Assembly (NCBI GenBank): GCA_946549475.1
Contig: CAMNQO010000007.1
Location: 1-21,213 of the forward strand
DNA: 21,213 bases
Direction: 5' to 3'
Origin: an uncultured Bacteroidales bacterium
GTDB lineage: Bacteria > Bacteroidota > Bacteroidia > Bacteroidales > UBA932
In this document: positions 7,348 to 14,942 of the stretch, one piece after another
Layout of the letters: every line of letters starts with the position of its first letter
Position numbering within the stretch: position 1 is the first letter of the stretch
The notes under the pieces: generated by a model
Seen by the model: the letters and a program-made list of their open reading frames with translations, nothing else
What the model was told of the DNA's origin: nothing
The model's database searches: none
Program-made: the position numbers and the translations under genes

Positions 7348-8657
7348 AGGTAATGAAGTTTGGCGGGACCTCCGTGGGCTCCGCCGAGAGAATGAAGAAT
7401 GTGACCAGGCTGGTGCTTGGCTCCCAACCCGCTTTCGTCGTGCTTTCCGCTATGTCGGGGACGACCAATTCCCTGGTGGAAATCGCGGGCTATCTTTACA
7501 GCAAGAATCCCGCCGGTGCCCTCGAGACCATCGGCAGTCTGGAGAAAAAATATATGCAGCATGTAAGAGAACTGTACGCAACCGAAGAATACAGGCAGAA
7601 AGCGACGGACTTTTTGCGCTCGACCTTTGCGTATCTGGCTTCCTTTACCAAGCAATTGTTTACGCCCCTCGAGGAGAAACTCATTCTCGCCCAGGGAGAG
7701 TTGATGTCCACCAATATGGTGAATTTCTATCTTCAGGAGCAGGGCGTGAAGGTCGTTCTGCTGTGTGCCCTCGACTTTATGAAAATCGATGCCAACGGCG
7801 AGCCCGACCAGAATTATATCCGGGAGAAAATCACCGCCCTGCTGGACAAGAATGCCGGAGCGCAACTCTATCTGACCCAGGGATTCATCTGCCGCAATGC
7901 CAAGGACGAGGTGGACAACCTCCAGCGCGGCGGGTCCGACTATACGGCTTCCCTCCTGGGCGCTGCCATCGGTGCGGAAGAGATTCAGATATGGACCGAC
8001 ATCGACGGTATGCACAACAACGATCCCCGTGTGGTGGAAGGAACGAAGCCGGTACGCCACCTGCATTTCGAGGAAGCGGCCGAACTGGGCTATTTCGGGG
8101 CCAAGATTCTGCATCCGACCTGCATCCAGCCGGCCAAATTCGCCAACATACCCGTCAAACTCCTCAATACGATGGAGCCGGACGCGCCCGGAACGACCAT
8201 CGACAACCGCGAGGACCCCGGTGAAATCAAGGCGGTGGCCGCCAAGGAAAACATTACCGCCATCACGATTCATTCTTCCCGTATGTTGCTGGCCTACGGA
8301 TTTTTGCGCAAGGTTTTCGAGATTTTCGAGAGTTACCGGACCTCCATCGATATGATCTGCACCTCCGAGGTGGGCGTCACGATGTCCATCGACAATACGG
8401 CCCACCTGGACGAGATTGTCGCCGACCTCAAGGCCTATGGTACCGTGAGTGTGGACCGTGGCATGTGCATCGTCTCCGTCGTTGGCGATATGTCTTGGGC
8501 GAATGTGGGCTTCGAGGCCCGTGCCGTGGACGCCATGCGCGATATTCCCGTCCGGATGATTTCCTTCGGCGGCAGCAGTTACAACATTTCGTTCCTGATT
8601 AAGAACGAAGACAAAACACGCGCGTTGCAGTCGCTCAGCGCCCATTTGTTTGAGTAG
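7344..8657 (+). CDS. lysC: Aspartate kinase (monofunctional)
   Basis: The 437-residue protein starts with K-F-G-G-T-S-V-G (residues 5-12), the aspartate kinase signature, and has G-G-S-D-Y-T-A at 196-202 and W-T-D-I-D-G at 217-222 in the amino-acid-kinase domain. Residues from about 300 onward form a paired ACT region (A-I-T-I-H-S, then C-T-S-E-V-G-V-T-M-S-I-D), which in this family binds lysine or threonine as feedback inhibitor. There is no homoserine dehydrogenase domain, so this is not the fused ThrA/MetL type; homoserine dehydrogenase must be encoded elsewhere. It phosphorylates aspartate, the common entry to lysine, methionine and threonine. It overlaps metX by 4 bases and lysA follows after 3 bases, so the encoded set covers entry, methionine branch and last lysine step. 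Confidence 0.93.
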   Translation: MKVMKFGGTSVGSAERMKNVTRLVLGSQPAFVVLSAMSGTTNSLVEIAGYLYSKNPAGALETIGSLEKKYMQHVRELYATEEYRQKATDFLRSTFAYLASFTKQLFTPLEEKLILAQGELMSTNMVNFYLQEQGVKVVLLCALDFMKIDANGEPDQNYIREKITALLDKNAGAQLYLTQGFICRNAKDEVDNLQRGGSDYTASLLGAAIGAEEIQIWTDIDGMHNNDPRVVEGTKPVRHLHFEEAAELGYFGAKILHPTCIQPAKFANIPVKLLNTMEPDAPGTTIDNREDPGEIKAVAAKENITAITIHSSRMLLAYGFLRKVFEIFESYRTSIDMICTSEVGVTMSIDNTAHLDEIVADLKAYGTVSVDRGMCIVSVVGDMSWANVGFEARAVDAMRDIPVRMISFGGSSYNISFLIKNEDKTRALQSLSAHLFE

Positions 8658-8660
8658 ATT

Positions 8661-9824
8661 ATGCTGAAAGGTACATTCCCGGTAGCGCGTTTCTCGTCCT
8701 TGAAGACGCCTTTCTACTATTATGATATGGACTTGCTGGCCCGTACCTTGGATGAGTTGCGTGCGCAGATGGCCCGTTATCCCGACTACCGGATGCACTA
8801 TGCCGTCAAGGCCAATTTCAATCCGGAAATCCTCCGTCTCATCGCTTCCGCCGGATTCGGCGCCGATTGCGTGAGCGGGGGAGAGGTGCAGGCGGCCCTC
8901 GACGCCGGCTTCGCGGCGAAGGATATCGTCTTTGCGGGCGTGGGAAAGGCCGACTGGGAAATCAACCTGGCGCTGGAGGCGGGCATCGGCCGTTTCAATG
9001 TGGAATCCCTGCCCGAACTGGAGGTGCTGGATGCCCTTGCCGGGGCCCGGGGCGCTGTCGCTCCCGTCAGCCTGCGCGTCAATCCCGACATCGGGGCACA
9101 CACCCACGCCAATATCACCACCGGACTGGCCGAAAATAAGTTCGGTATCGCCTACGAGATGCTGGAAGAGGTCATCCGCCGGGCGCTGTCCTTGGAGCAT
9201 GTCGCCTTCAAGGGCCTGCATTTCCATATCGGCTCGCAAATCCTCGAAATGGACGATTTCGTGGCCCTGTGCAACCGCGTGAACGAACTTTCCGCCCGTC
9301 TGTCCCGTCACGGGCTTCCGGTGGGCGACATCAATGTGGGAGGCGGTCTGGGCATCCAGTACCAGCATCCCAACCATTTTCCGATGGCGGACTTCGCCGG
9401 GTATTTCGCTACCTTCAAAAAACACCTTGCCGTCAAGCCCGGTACGCCCGTCCACTTTGAACTCGGGCGCAGCATCGTGGCTCCCTGCGGCTCGCTGATC
9501 TGCCGGGTGCTCTATGTCAAGCAGGGGACTTCCCGTCAGTTTGCCATCATCGACGGCAGTATGACGGAACTCATCCGTCCGGCCCTCTACAAGGCATACC
9601 ACCGCATCGAAAACCTTTCCTCCGACGAGCCGGAAGAAGTCTATGATGTCGTCGGTCCCGTCTGCGAGAGTTCCGATGTTTTCGCCAAGGCCGTCGAAAT
9701 CGACCGCTGCCATCGCGGCGATTTCATCGCCATCCGCTCCGCGGGCGCCTACGGCGAGGCGATGGCCTCCCGCTACAACCTCCACACCCTCCCCGAAGCC
9801 TTCTTCGACTGGCGGAGGGACTAA
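8661..9824 (+). CDS. lysA: Diaminopimelate decarboxylase
   Basis: The 387-residue protein is a fold-type III PLP decarboxylase. It has the PLP lysine in H-Y-A-V-K-A-N (Lys50), H-F-H-I-G-S-Q, the glycine-rich phosphate loop N-V-G-G-G-L-G-I, and the active-site cysteine in G-P-V-C-E-S-S-D (Cys335, contributed to the partner subunit in known dimers). It converts meso-diaminopimelate to lysine, the last step of the pathway opened by the aspartate kinase encoded 3 bases upstream. The C-terminal motif S-A-G-A-Y-G fits LysA. A carboxynorspermidine decarboxylase is a possible confusion in this fold, but the C-E-S-S-D motif and context favour LysA. Confidence 0.92.
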   Translation: MLKGTFPVARFSSLKTPFYYYDMDLLARTLDELRAQMARYPDYRMHYAVKANFNPEILRLIASAGFGADCVSGGEVQAALDAGFAAKDIVFAGVGKADWEINLALEAGIGRFNVESLPELEVLDALAGARGAVAPVSLRVNPDIGAHTHANITTGLAENKFGIAYEMLEEVIRRALSLEHVAFKGLHFHIGSQILEMDDFVALCNRVNELSARLSRHGLPVGDINVGGGLGIQYQHPNHFPMADFAGYFATFKKHLAVKPGTPVHFELGRSIVAPCGSLICRVLYVKQGTSRQFAIIDGSMTELIRPALYKAYHRIENLSSDEPEEVYDVVGPVCESSDVFAKAVEIDRCHRGDFIAIRSAGAYGEAMASRYNLHTLPEAFFDWRRD

Positions 9825-9837
9825 AATCAATTACGAT

Positions 9838-10029
9838 ATGGACCAGTTTTTCATCAAGCCGGGTTGGCGGCTCAATCCCAACGAAAAAGTCGTGGCGGCC
9901 ATCTGCAAGCGCATCGACCTCAACGGCGGCGACTGTCCCTGTCACAACGACAGTTACGATAAGAAATGCCCTTGCTCGGACTACCGCGAAAAAGATATCT
10001 GCCATTGCACCCTGTATGTGAAGGAGTAG
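9838..10029 (+). CDS. Miniature ferredoxin:thioredoxin reductase catalytic-chain-like protein
   Basis: This 63-residue frame starts at an ATG 13 bases after lysA. It has C-P-C (33-35), C-P-C (44-46) and C-H-C-T-L-Y (55-57), the six-cysteine signature of the ferredoxin:thioredoxin reductase catalytic chain. In that family four cysteines bind a 4Fe-4S cluster and two form the redox disulfide, passing electrons from ferredoxin to thioredoxin. The gap between the second C-P-C and C-H-C is 8 residues as in plant-type enzymes, but the gap between the two C-P-C motifs is 8 rather than about 16, and the whole protein is about half the usual size. It is the last gene of the unit, just before a predicted terminator. 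Whether it acts on thioredoxin or on another partner is unknown. Confidence 0.82.
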   Translation: MDQFFIKPGWRLNPNEKVVAAICKRIDLNGGDCPCHNDSYDKKCPCSDYREKDICHCTLYVKE

Positions 10030-10096
10030 GATTTCTGCCTGACCCCGGGCCGGAAAGACTCCCAAATTCACAAAAACGGCGGAAAAAAGAAAAAAG

Positions 10097-10129
10097 GTAA
10101 AGAAAAGGAAAAACTTTTCTTTACTTTTT
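10097..10129 (+). terminator. AT-rich intrinsic terminator after the lysA/FTR-like genes
   Basis: A perfect 11-bp stem (10097-10107 with 10114-10124) closes a six-base loop (GAAAAA) and is followed by five T. The stem has few G-C pairs, but lies in a strongly A-rich (before) and T-rich (after) setting and could work in both directions. It sits 68 bases after the last stop codon of the unit and before the promoter of the next gene. Confidence 0.6.
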
Positions 10130-10159
10130 GCGTTTTCTCAAAGGGCTGATCTATTTTTG
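10127..10159 (+). promoter_or_regulatory. Predicted Bacteroidetes-type promoter of the DUF4906 lipoprotein gene
   Basis: TATTTTTG at 10152-10159 matches TAnnTTTG, and TTTG at 10127-10130 lies 21 bases upstream at the -33 position. Predicted transcription start is around 10165. That would make the first ATG (10165) nearly leaderless and favours the in-frame ATG at 10183. Confidence 0.5.
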
Positions 10160-10164
10160 GCGTC

Positions 10165-12999
10165 ATGAAAATCGTGACGCTTATGAAAACAACCGCGCCC
10201 CTGCGCCTTTTCCGCTTTCCGTCCGCCGCCTTGTGTGCGCTTGTCGTGACGGTCATCATCCCGCTTTCCTGCGTGAGGCTGGGAGAGCCGTCCTTGCCGG
10301 ATGCCATTCCGGCATCCGCTCCAGACGGAACGCTCGTGGAGGTGACCTTCCAAAGCACGGATGAACCTTGTACGAAGAGTTCATGGTCCGGCGATCCCGC
10401 CCGGGTGGATTCCTTTGTTTTGATGGCGTACAGGAATGCGTGTCTGGATGCCTTTGTCGGCAGCGAAGACGGGGCAGCCGTTCCCGTCCGGTTGTTTAAG
10501 GGACAATCTTATCATCTTTATGCCCTGGCCCATGTACCGGGCTTTGTTCCGCCCCGGCGGGAAGCGGATTTGGCCGTGCTTTCGATTCCGGCCGGAGATT
10601 TCCGTTCGGCGGACGGCCTGCCGATGGCCTGCCGGGTGCCGGATTTTGTCCCGTCGGCCGACGGGCAATGCCTGACGCTGGCTTTTGAACGCCTTTTTGC
10701 CCGTCTGACAGTGTGGGTGGAAAAAGGGTGCCTGGGACTCTTGCAGATAGGAAGTGTCCGGCTTCGGCAGGCCGCATCCTTCCTTCATCCTTTTGCGGCT
10801 ACGGATGCGGGCTTCTCCGGGCCGCCCGACGGAGGCCTGTCGGAGACGGCTCTTTACCAAGACGGCGATTATGCCGGGGCGGAGGATCTGGACCGCCTCA
10901 ATGCCGGGGACAGTCTCGTCCTATATGTGCCGGAAAACCGGCAGGGGATTCTGCTGCCCGGCAATGAAGACCCGTTACGGCGCATTCCCACGATGCTGGA
11001 GAACAAGGCGGCACAGTGTACTTTCCTTGAGCTGTCAGCCGCCGGAAAAGACGGTGCGCTCTTGACCGGCGATGCCTGTTGCCGTGTCTATCTGGGACGC
11101 AATGCGGCGGATGATTTTACCGTACCGAGAAACAGGGAACTGCGACTGACCTTGTTTTTGAGCGAAAACCTTTTGAACGGAGGCTGGGGCTGGCGCATAG
11201 ACAGCAACCTGGCCTGGGATGCCGCTTCGGTGACGGGGTGGATGGCGGAGGGGATGCATCCTGTCGGTGACCTCTATGTCGGCGAGGGCTTCCGCTATGC
11301 CGTCCGGCCTTCAGAGGACTTCCTGCGTGCCATCGGCGGAGACTTTTCCCGTTGCTCTCTGCGCTTTTGTCCGGAGGCGGGCGTTTCCTCCGTTACGTCC
11401 TCCCAGCCGGATGCAGATGCCGCCGTACCGGATACTTCCTTGCTGTTTACCGCGTGGGAGCCGTCAGGAGACGGAGTCTGGTATGCCGGGGCCCGCTGCC
11501 GGCGGCCCGCGTCCGGACAGCTCCGTTTCTGCCTGGACGGGCGCGAACTCTTTGCGTTGGAGCCGCAAGTCTGTGTGAAGTCGCCCCGCTTTGTCCTGCA
11601 GGCACCGCAGACGGTGCAGATCAACGCCGATACCCTTTCGTACTGCTCCCTTGACCTGCAGGACGGGCAGGGCCGCTCCTTGTGTGAAAACCCGCTCTTC
11701 GAGCCGGCGCTTTTTAAGCCGGTCTATTCTTTGTCGGTCTCTCCCGAAGCCGGCGCTCCGCCGCTTTCCGCCTTTTCGCAGCTGAAAGCCCTTCCTCCTT
11801 CTGCTTCCCACGCCTGCGGCGGCTGTTTGCTGGGCATTTCCCATGCCGGGCGGGACAGCACGGTGCAACGCTTCCTCACGGAGACGCTGCAACGGGACGA
11901 GGTCTTCGGCCTGCAAGTGCGGGATGCCCGCTGTCCGGCGGAGGCCGCCTGTCCTTTCCGTACGGATATCCGTCCCGTGCGAATCCGCTTGTGCGAAGAC
12001 CCGCAAGCGCCGGCAAACGGGTGTCTGCTGGTGGACAACCCTTCCGCGTTGCCCCTGGACTTGGGGCTGGTGCTATCCGCCCGTTGCGTTCTGCCACAGG
12101 AACCCTTGCAGGAGATACCCGTTCCCCGGCCGCTTCATGTCCTTTCCGGGTTGTCCGATTTTCCGGATTTGGCGGAGCGGGAAAAAATCAGCACCTCCAC
12201 GGCGCGGGACAGCGTTGCGCTTCGTCTGTCCGCTGTCTTCCGCCGCTCGTTCCCCGGCAGGACGAGTCGTCCTTTCGCCGTCTTCGGCATCGAGCCGTCC
12301 TTGCGTTACGGGGCGCTTCGGGACAAAAGGCTGGACGGGAAAGTCCAGGCTGCATGCGACTTGTCCTGGGAGGAAGTTCCGCTGTCAGTCTGTGTGTTTG
12401 ATTCCCGGACGGAGCGGTGGGGCGGGGAACAACTCCTGCCCGAGACGGTATGGCTCCGTTATTCTGCGTACGACGATGTCGGAACCCTCGACGTGACGGC
12501 CGGCTTTTCTGCATCAGAGGGCCTGCCGACCGTCCGCCTGGTCGCGGACAAAGGGACGCCGATGATCCATATCGCTTATTTCGGCTACATGTACGCCTCC
12601 CTGTATGTCTATCCGAACGGGAAACTGTGGGGCGGAGATTACCTGTATCAGACCAGCCAGCATTATGTCGCATGTCCGCCGGACGCCATCCCGGCAGACG
12701 GACAGACCTATTCCTGTTCCACCCGTTATTTCACCGCCGCGCTTTCCGCGCTTTATGAGGCGGCCGTCCAGGATGACAATACGATTATGGGGACCAACCA
12801 CTATCAGCACCACCCCTACCCGGAACGGATCGAATACAGCTGTTCCATCGCCTGGGATAGTCCCGACCGCATCCTGGTTCCCGTCTTGTCCGGCTCGCTG
12901 GATTTTGTCTTCCACCATCCGCAGGACAATGTCGATTTGCCGGTTTCATCCGTCTTCACGGGCTTTTATGACCGTTCCCTGCAAGTGTATGACTACTGA
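10165..12999 (+). CDS. Large DUF4906/fimbrillin-like lipoprotein
   Basis: The 944-residue protein begins with a long basic n-region, a hydrophobic core and a cysteine in P-L-S-C (Cys36), a slightly imperfect lipobox, so it is probably an exported lipoprotein. An in-frame ATG at 10183 is equally possible and fits the predicted promoter better. Residues about 57-335 resemble the Bacteroidales fimbrillin/DUF4906 type: an early beta strand with D-S-F-V-L-M-A-Y, a conserved L-Y-V-P-E-N (253-258) followed by a C-T-F-L-E-L strand and Y-L-G-R-N-A-A-D-D-F-T-V-P-R-N. The C-terminal 600 residues are beta-rich with no motif I know and no membrane segment. By family it may be a pilus or surface adhesion component, but no pilus genes (FimB-E or Mfa type) are next to it. 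Its neighbours are unrelated and it has its own promoter. Confidence 0.75.
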   Translation: MKIVTLMKTTAPLRLFRFPSAALCALVVTVIIPLSCVRLGEPSLPDAIPASAPDGTLVEVTFQSTDEPCTKSSWSGDPARVDSFVLMAYRNACLDAFVGSEDGAAVPVRLFKGQSYHLYALAHVPGFVPPRREADLAVLSIPAGDFRSADGLPMACRVPDFVPSADGQCLTLAFERLFARLTVWVEKGCLGLLQIGSVRLRQAASFLHPFAATDAGFSGPPDGGLSETALYQDGDYAGAEDLDRLNAGDSLVLYVPENRQGILLPGNEDPLRRIPTMLENKAAQCTFLELSAAGKDGALLTGDACCRVYLGRNAADDFTVPRNRELRLTLFLSENLLNGGWGWRIDSNLAWDAASVTGWMAEGMHPVGDLYVGEGFRYAVRPSEDFLRAIGGDFSRCSLRFCPEAGVSSVTSSQPDADAAVPDTSLLFTAWEPSGDGVWYAGARCRRPASGQLRFCLDGRELFALEPQVCVKSPRFVLQAPQTVQINADTLSYCSLDLQDGQGRSLCENPLFEPALFKPVYSLSVSPEAGAPPLSAFSQLKALPPSASHACGGCLLGISHAGRDSTVQRFLTETLQRDEVFGLQVRDARCPAEAACPFRTDIRPVRIRLCEDPQAPANGCLLVDNPSALPLDLGLVLSARCVLPQEPLQEIPVPRPLHVLSGLSDFPDLAEREKISTSTARDSVALRLSAVFRRSFPGRTSRPFAVFGIEPSLRYGALRDKRLDGKVQAACDLSWEEVPLSVCVFDSRTERWGGEQLLPETVWLRYSAYDDVGTLDVTAGFSASEGLPTVRLVADKGTPMIHIAYFGYMYASLYVYPNGKLWGGDYLYQTSQHYVACPPDAIPADGQTYSCSTRYFTAALSALYEAAVQDDNTIMGTNHYQHHPYPERIEYSCSIAWDSPDRILVPVLSGSLDFVFHHPQDNVDLPVSSVFTGFYDRSLQVYDY

Positions 13000-13010
13000 C
13001 CGGCCCGGAG

Positions 13011-13046
13011 GAAAACGAAAGACGGCCCGGAAACCACCGGGCCGTC
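13011..13046 (-). terminator. Intrinsic terminator of rpmE2
   Basis: A perfect 10-bp GC-rich stem (13021-13030 with 13037-13046) closes the loop AAACCA. On the minus strand it is followed by a T-rich tract (complement of GAAAACGAAA at 13011-13020), so it fits termination of rpmE2. No T tract follows on the plus strand, though the hairpin may still slow transcripts from the DUF4906 gene. Confidence 0.75.
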
Positions 13047-13078
13047 CTGATTGGATGCGAAGAATGAAACAAGGGGGA

Positions 13079-13330
13079 TTATTTCTTCTTCTGACCGTAT
13101 CTTGAGTAGAATTTGTCCACGCGGCCGGCGGTATCGACGAGTTTCATCTTGCCGGTGTAGAAAGGGTGAGAGGTGTTGGAAATCTCAACCTTGACGACGG
13201 GGTACTCAACGCCCTCATACTCGATGGTCTCCTTGGTGGAGGCGCAGGAACGGGTGATGAAGACCACATCGTTGGACATATCCTTGAAAGCCACAAGACG
13301 GTAGTTTTCGGGATGGATTCCTTTTTTCAT
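13079..13330 (-). CDS. rpmE2: 50S ribosomal protein L31 type B
   Basis: The 83-residue protein begins M-K-K-G-I-H-P-E-N-Y and contains S-N-T-S-H-P-F-Y-T-G-K and R-V-D-K-F-Y-S-R-Y, the L31 signatures. It has a single cysteine (Cys29) and lacks the CxxC zinc pair of type A L31, so it is the zinc-independent type B. L31 sits on the large subunit at the bridge to the small subunit. It is the only minus-strand gene in the window, with its own promoter upstream and a hairpin terminator 32 bases downstream. In organisms with both types the B form is induced on zinc shortage; whether a type A copy exists here cannot be seen. Confidence 0.96.
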   Translation of the reverse strand: MKKGIHPENYRLVAFKDMSNDVVFITRSCASTKETIEYEGVEYPVVKVEISNTSHPFYTGKMKLVDTAGRVDKFYSRYGQKKK

Positions 13331-13389
13331 TGCTGTTATAATTTAATGTTATACTGTCCGTTCGTCGGAAAATCCTGCGAACCGGGCGG

Positions 13390-13421
13390 CAAAGGTACGC
13401 TTTTATTTGAAAAAAAACAAA
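13390..13421 (-). promoter_or_regulatory. Promoter of rpmE2
   Basis: On the minus strand TACCTTTG (13397 down to 13390) matches TAnnTTTG, and TTTG (13421 down to 13418) sits at the -33 position with a 20-base spacer, an almost ideal Bacteroidetes promoter. Transcription would start near 13383, giving a leader of about 50 AT-rich bases. I saw no convincing leader structure. Confidence 0.75.
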
Positions 13422-13450
13422 AAACTTCCCGTTTTTCCCGAAATTTGCGT

Positions 13451-13458
13451 TAATTTTG
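13451..13458 (+). promoter_or_regulatory. Possible -7 element of the glmM promoter
   Basis: TAATTTTG matches TAnnTTTG 39 bases before the glmM start. A TTTG at the -33 position is not present at the usual spacing, so support is partial. The element is divergent from the rpmE2 promoter in the same 167-base gap (13331-13497), which is otherwise AT-rich without a recognisable feature. Confidence 0.5.
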
Positions 13459-13497
13459 TGGTCGGGTTGTATCGAAAAATTATAAACTACAAAGAAT

Positions 13498-14913
13498 ATG
13501 ACACTCATCAAATCTATTTCCGGAATCCGAGGGACCATCGGAGGACCCGTGGGAGAGGGCTTGACCCCCGTTGACATCGTGAAGTTCACCTACGCCTATT
13601 GCGACCGGCTTCGCGTGCGCCGTCCCAAGCAGGCGGGCGAGCGGTACAAAGTCGTCGTCGGCAAGGATGCCCGCATCAGCGGCGAGATGGTGGAAAACCT
13701 GGTCTGCGGCACCCTGATTGCCTGCGGCGTGGATGTGGTGAAAGCGGGTTTTGCCAGTACGCCGACGACCGAGATGGCCGTCATTTTCAGCCAGGCGGAC
13801 GGCGGCATCATCCTGACGGCTTCCCACAATCCCAAGCAGTGGAACGCCCTCAAACTGCTCAATGAAAAAGGAGAGTTCCTGACGGCGGAAGAAGGCGGTG
13901 ACATTCTCGCATGTGCGGAAAAAGAGGATTTTGATTTCGCCGATATCGACAGCATCGGCAGCATCGTCGAGGAAGACTTTACCGACCGGCATCTGGATGC
14001 CGTCCTGGCGTTGCCCCAGGTGGATGTGGAAGCCGTCCGTAAGGCCGGTTTTACCGTCGTGGTGGATGCGGTCAATTCCGTCGGCGGCATCATCATGCCC
14101 CGCCTGCTCAAACGGCTGGGCGTCAAGTGCATCGAACTGAACTGCAACCCCGACGGCAACTTTGCCCACAATCCCGAACCGCTCCCGGCCAACCTGGTGG
14201 AACTGAGCGAGACGGTGGTGCGCGAAAAGGCGGACCTGGGCGTTTCCGTCGATCCGGATGTGGACCGTCTGGCCTTCATCTGTGAGAACGGCGAGCCTTT
14301 CGTCGAGGAATATACCCTCGTCAGCGTGGCGGATTATCTGCTCGAATGTGCGGAGAAAGAAGGCCGCAAAGACCTGGCGACGGTTTCCAATCTCTCTTCT
14401 TCCCGTGCCCTGCGCGATGTGACCGAGAAGCATGGCGGCACCTATTATGCTTCCGCCGTGGGAGAGGTGAATGTGACGACCCTGATGCACAAGGTCGGTG
14501 CGCTGATCGGCGGCGAGGGCAACGGCGGCGTGATTTATCCCGCCATCCATGCCGGCCGCGACGCCATGGTCGGCGTCGCGCTCTTCCTGAGCAATCTGGC
14601 CCACAAGAAGATGAAGGTCAGCCAACTGAAGAAGACCTATCCGCAGTATTTCATTGCGAAGAACAAGATTCAGTTGTCCGACAAAGCGCTGATAGACAAG
14701 ATTCTCTCCGAGTTGCAAGTGATTTACAAGGATGAGAATGTCAACACCCTCGACGGCGTGAAGATTTCCTTCGAGGCCAAAAAACAATGGGTCCATCTGC
14801 GCAAGTCCAACACCGAGCCCATCATCCGCATCTATGCGGAAGCGCAGGACCAGGCTTCGGCCGAGGCTCTTGCCCGGCAGGTGATTGAGGTGGCCGACAA
14901 GATTATCGGCTGA
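13498..14913 (+). CDS. glmM: Phosphoglucosamine mutase, archaeal-type (alpha-D-phosphohexomutase)
   Basis: The 471-residue protein has all four phosphohexomutase landmarks in order: the phosphoserine loop T-A-S-H-N-P (Ser109), the metal loop D-P-D-V-D-R (Asp252, 254, 256), the sugar loop G-E-G-N-G-G (339-344) and the phosphate-binding loop R-K-S-N-T-E-P (435-441). It would convert glucosamine-6-phosphate to glucosamine-1-phosphate for UDP-GlcNAc and cell-wall synthesis. The sugar loop differs from the G-E-Q-S-G-H of the usual bacterial GlmM and resembles the archaeal-type group that Bacteroidetes commonly carry. Phosphomannomutase activity is the main alternative. A NamZ-like gene follows after 29 bases. 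Confidence 0.87.
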   Translation: MTLIKSISGIRGTIGGPVGEGLTPVDIVKFTYAYCDRLRVRRPKQAGERYKVVVGKDARISGEMVENLVCGTLIACGVDVVKAGFASTPTTEMAVIFSQADGGIILTASHNPKQWNALKLLNEKGEFLTAEEGGDILACAEKEDFDFADIDSIGSIVEEDFTDRHLDAVLALPQVDVEAVRKAGFTVVVDAVNSVGGIIMPRLLKRLGVKCIELNCNPDGNFAHNPEPLPANLVELSETVVREKADLGVSVDPDVDRLAFICENGEPFVEEYTLVSVADYLLECAEKEGRKDLATVSNLSSSRALRDVTEKHGGTYYASAVGEVNVTTLMHKVGALIGGEGNGGVIYPAIHAGRDAMVGVALFLSNLAHKKMKVSQLKKTYPQYFIAKNKIQLSDKALIDKILSELQVIYKDENVNTLDGVKISFEAKKQWVHLRKSNTEPIIRIYAEAQDQASAEALARQVIEVADKIIG

Positions 14914-14942
14914 GACGGTAGTCTTGCAGACGACTCACGGCC

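Noticed and set aside
7272..9830. 852-residue open frame on the minus strand opposite lysC and lysA
   Set aside because: It lies wholly opposite two clear enzymes, is rich in Gly/His/Asp as expected for an antisense reading of GC-rich codons, and has no recognisable motif or start context.
13331..13383. L31 leader autoregulatory RNA
   Set aside because: The leader is AT-rich with only a 4-bp possible stem; I see no match to a known ribosomal-protein leader.
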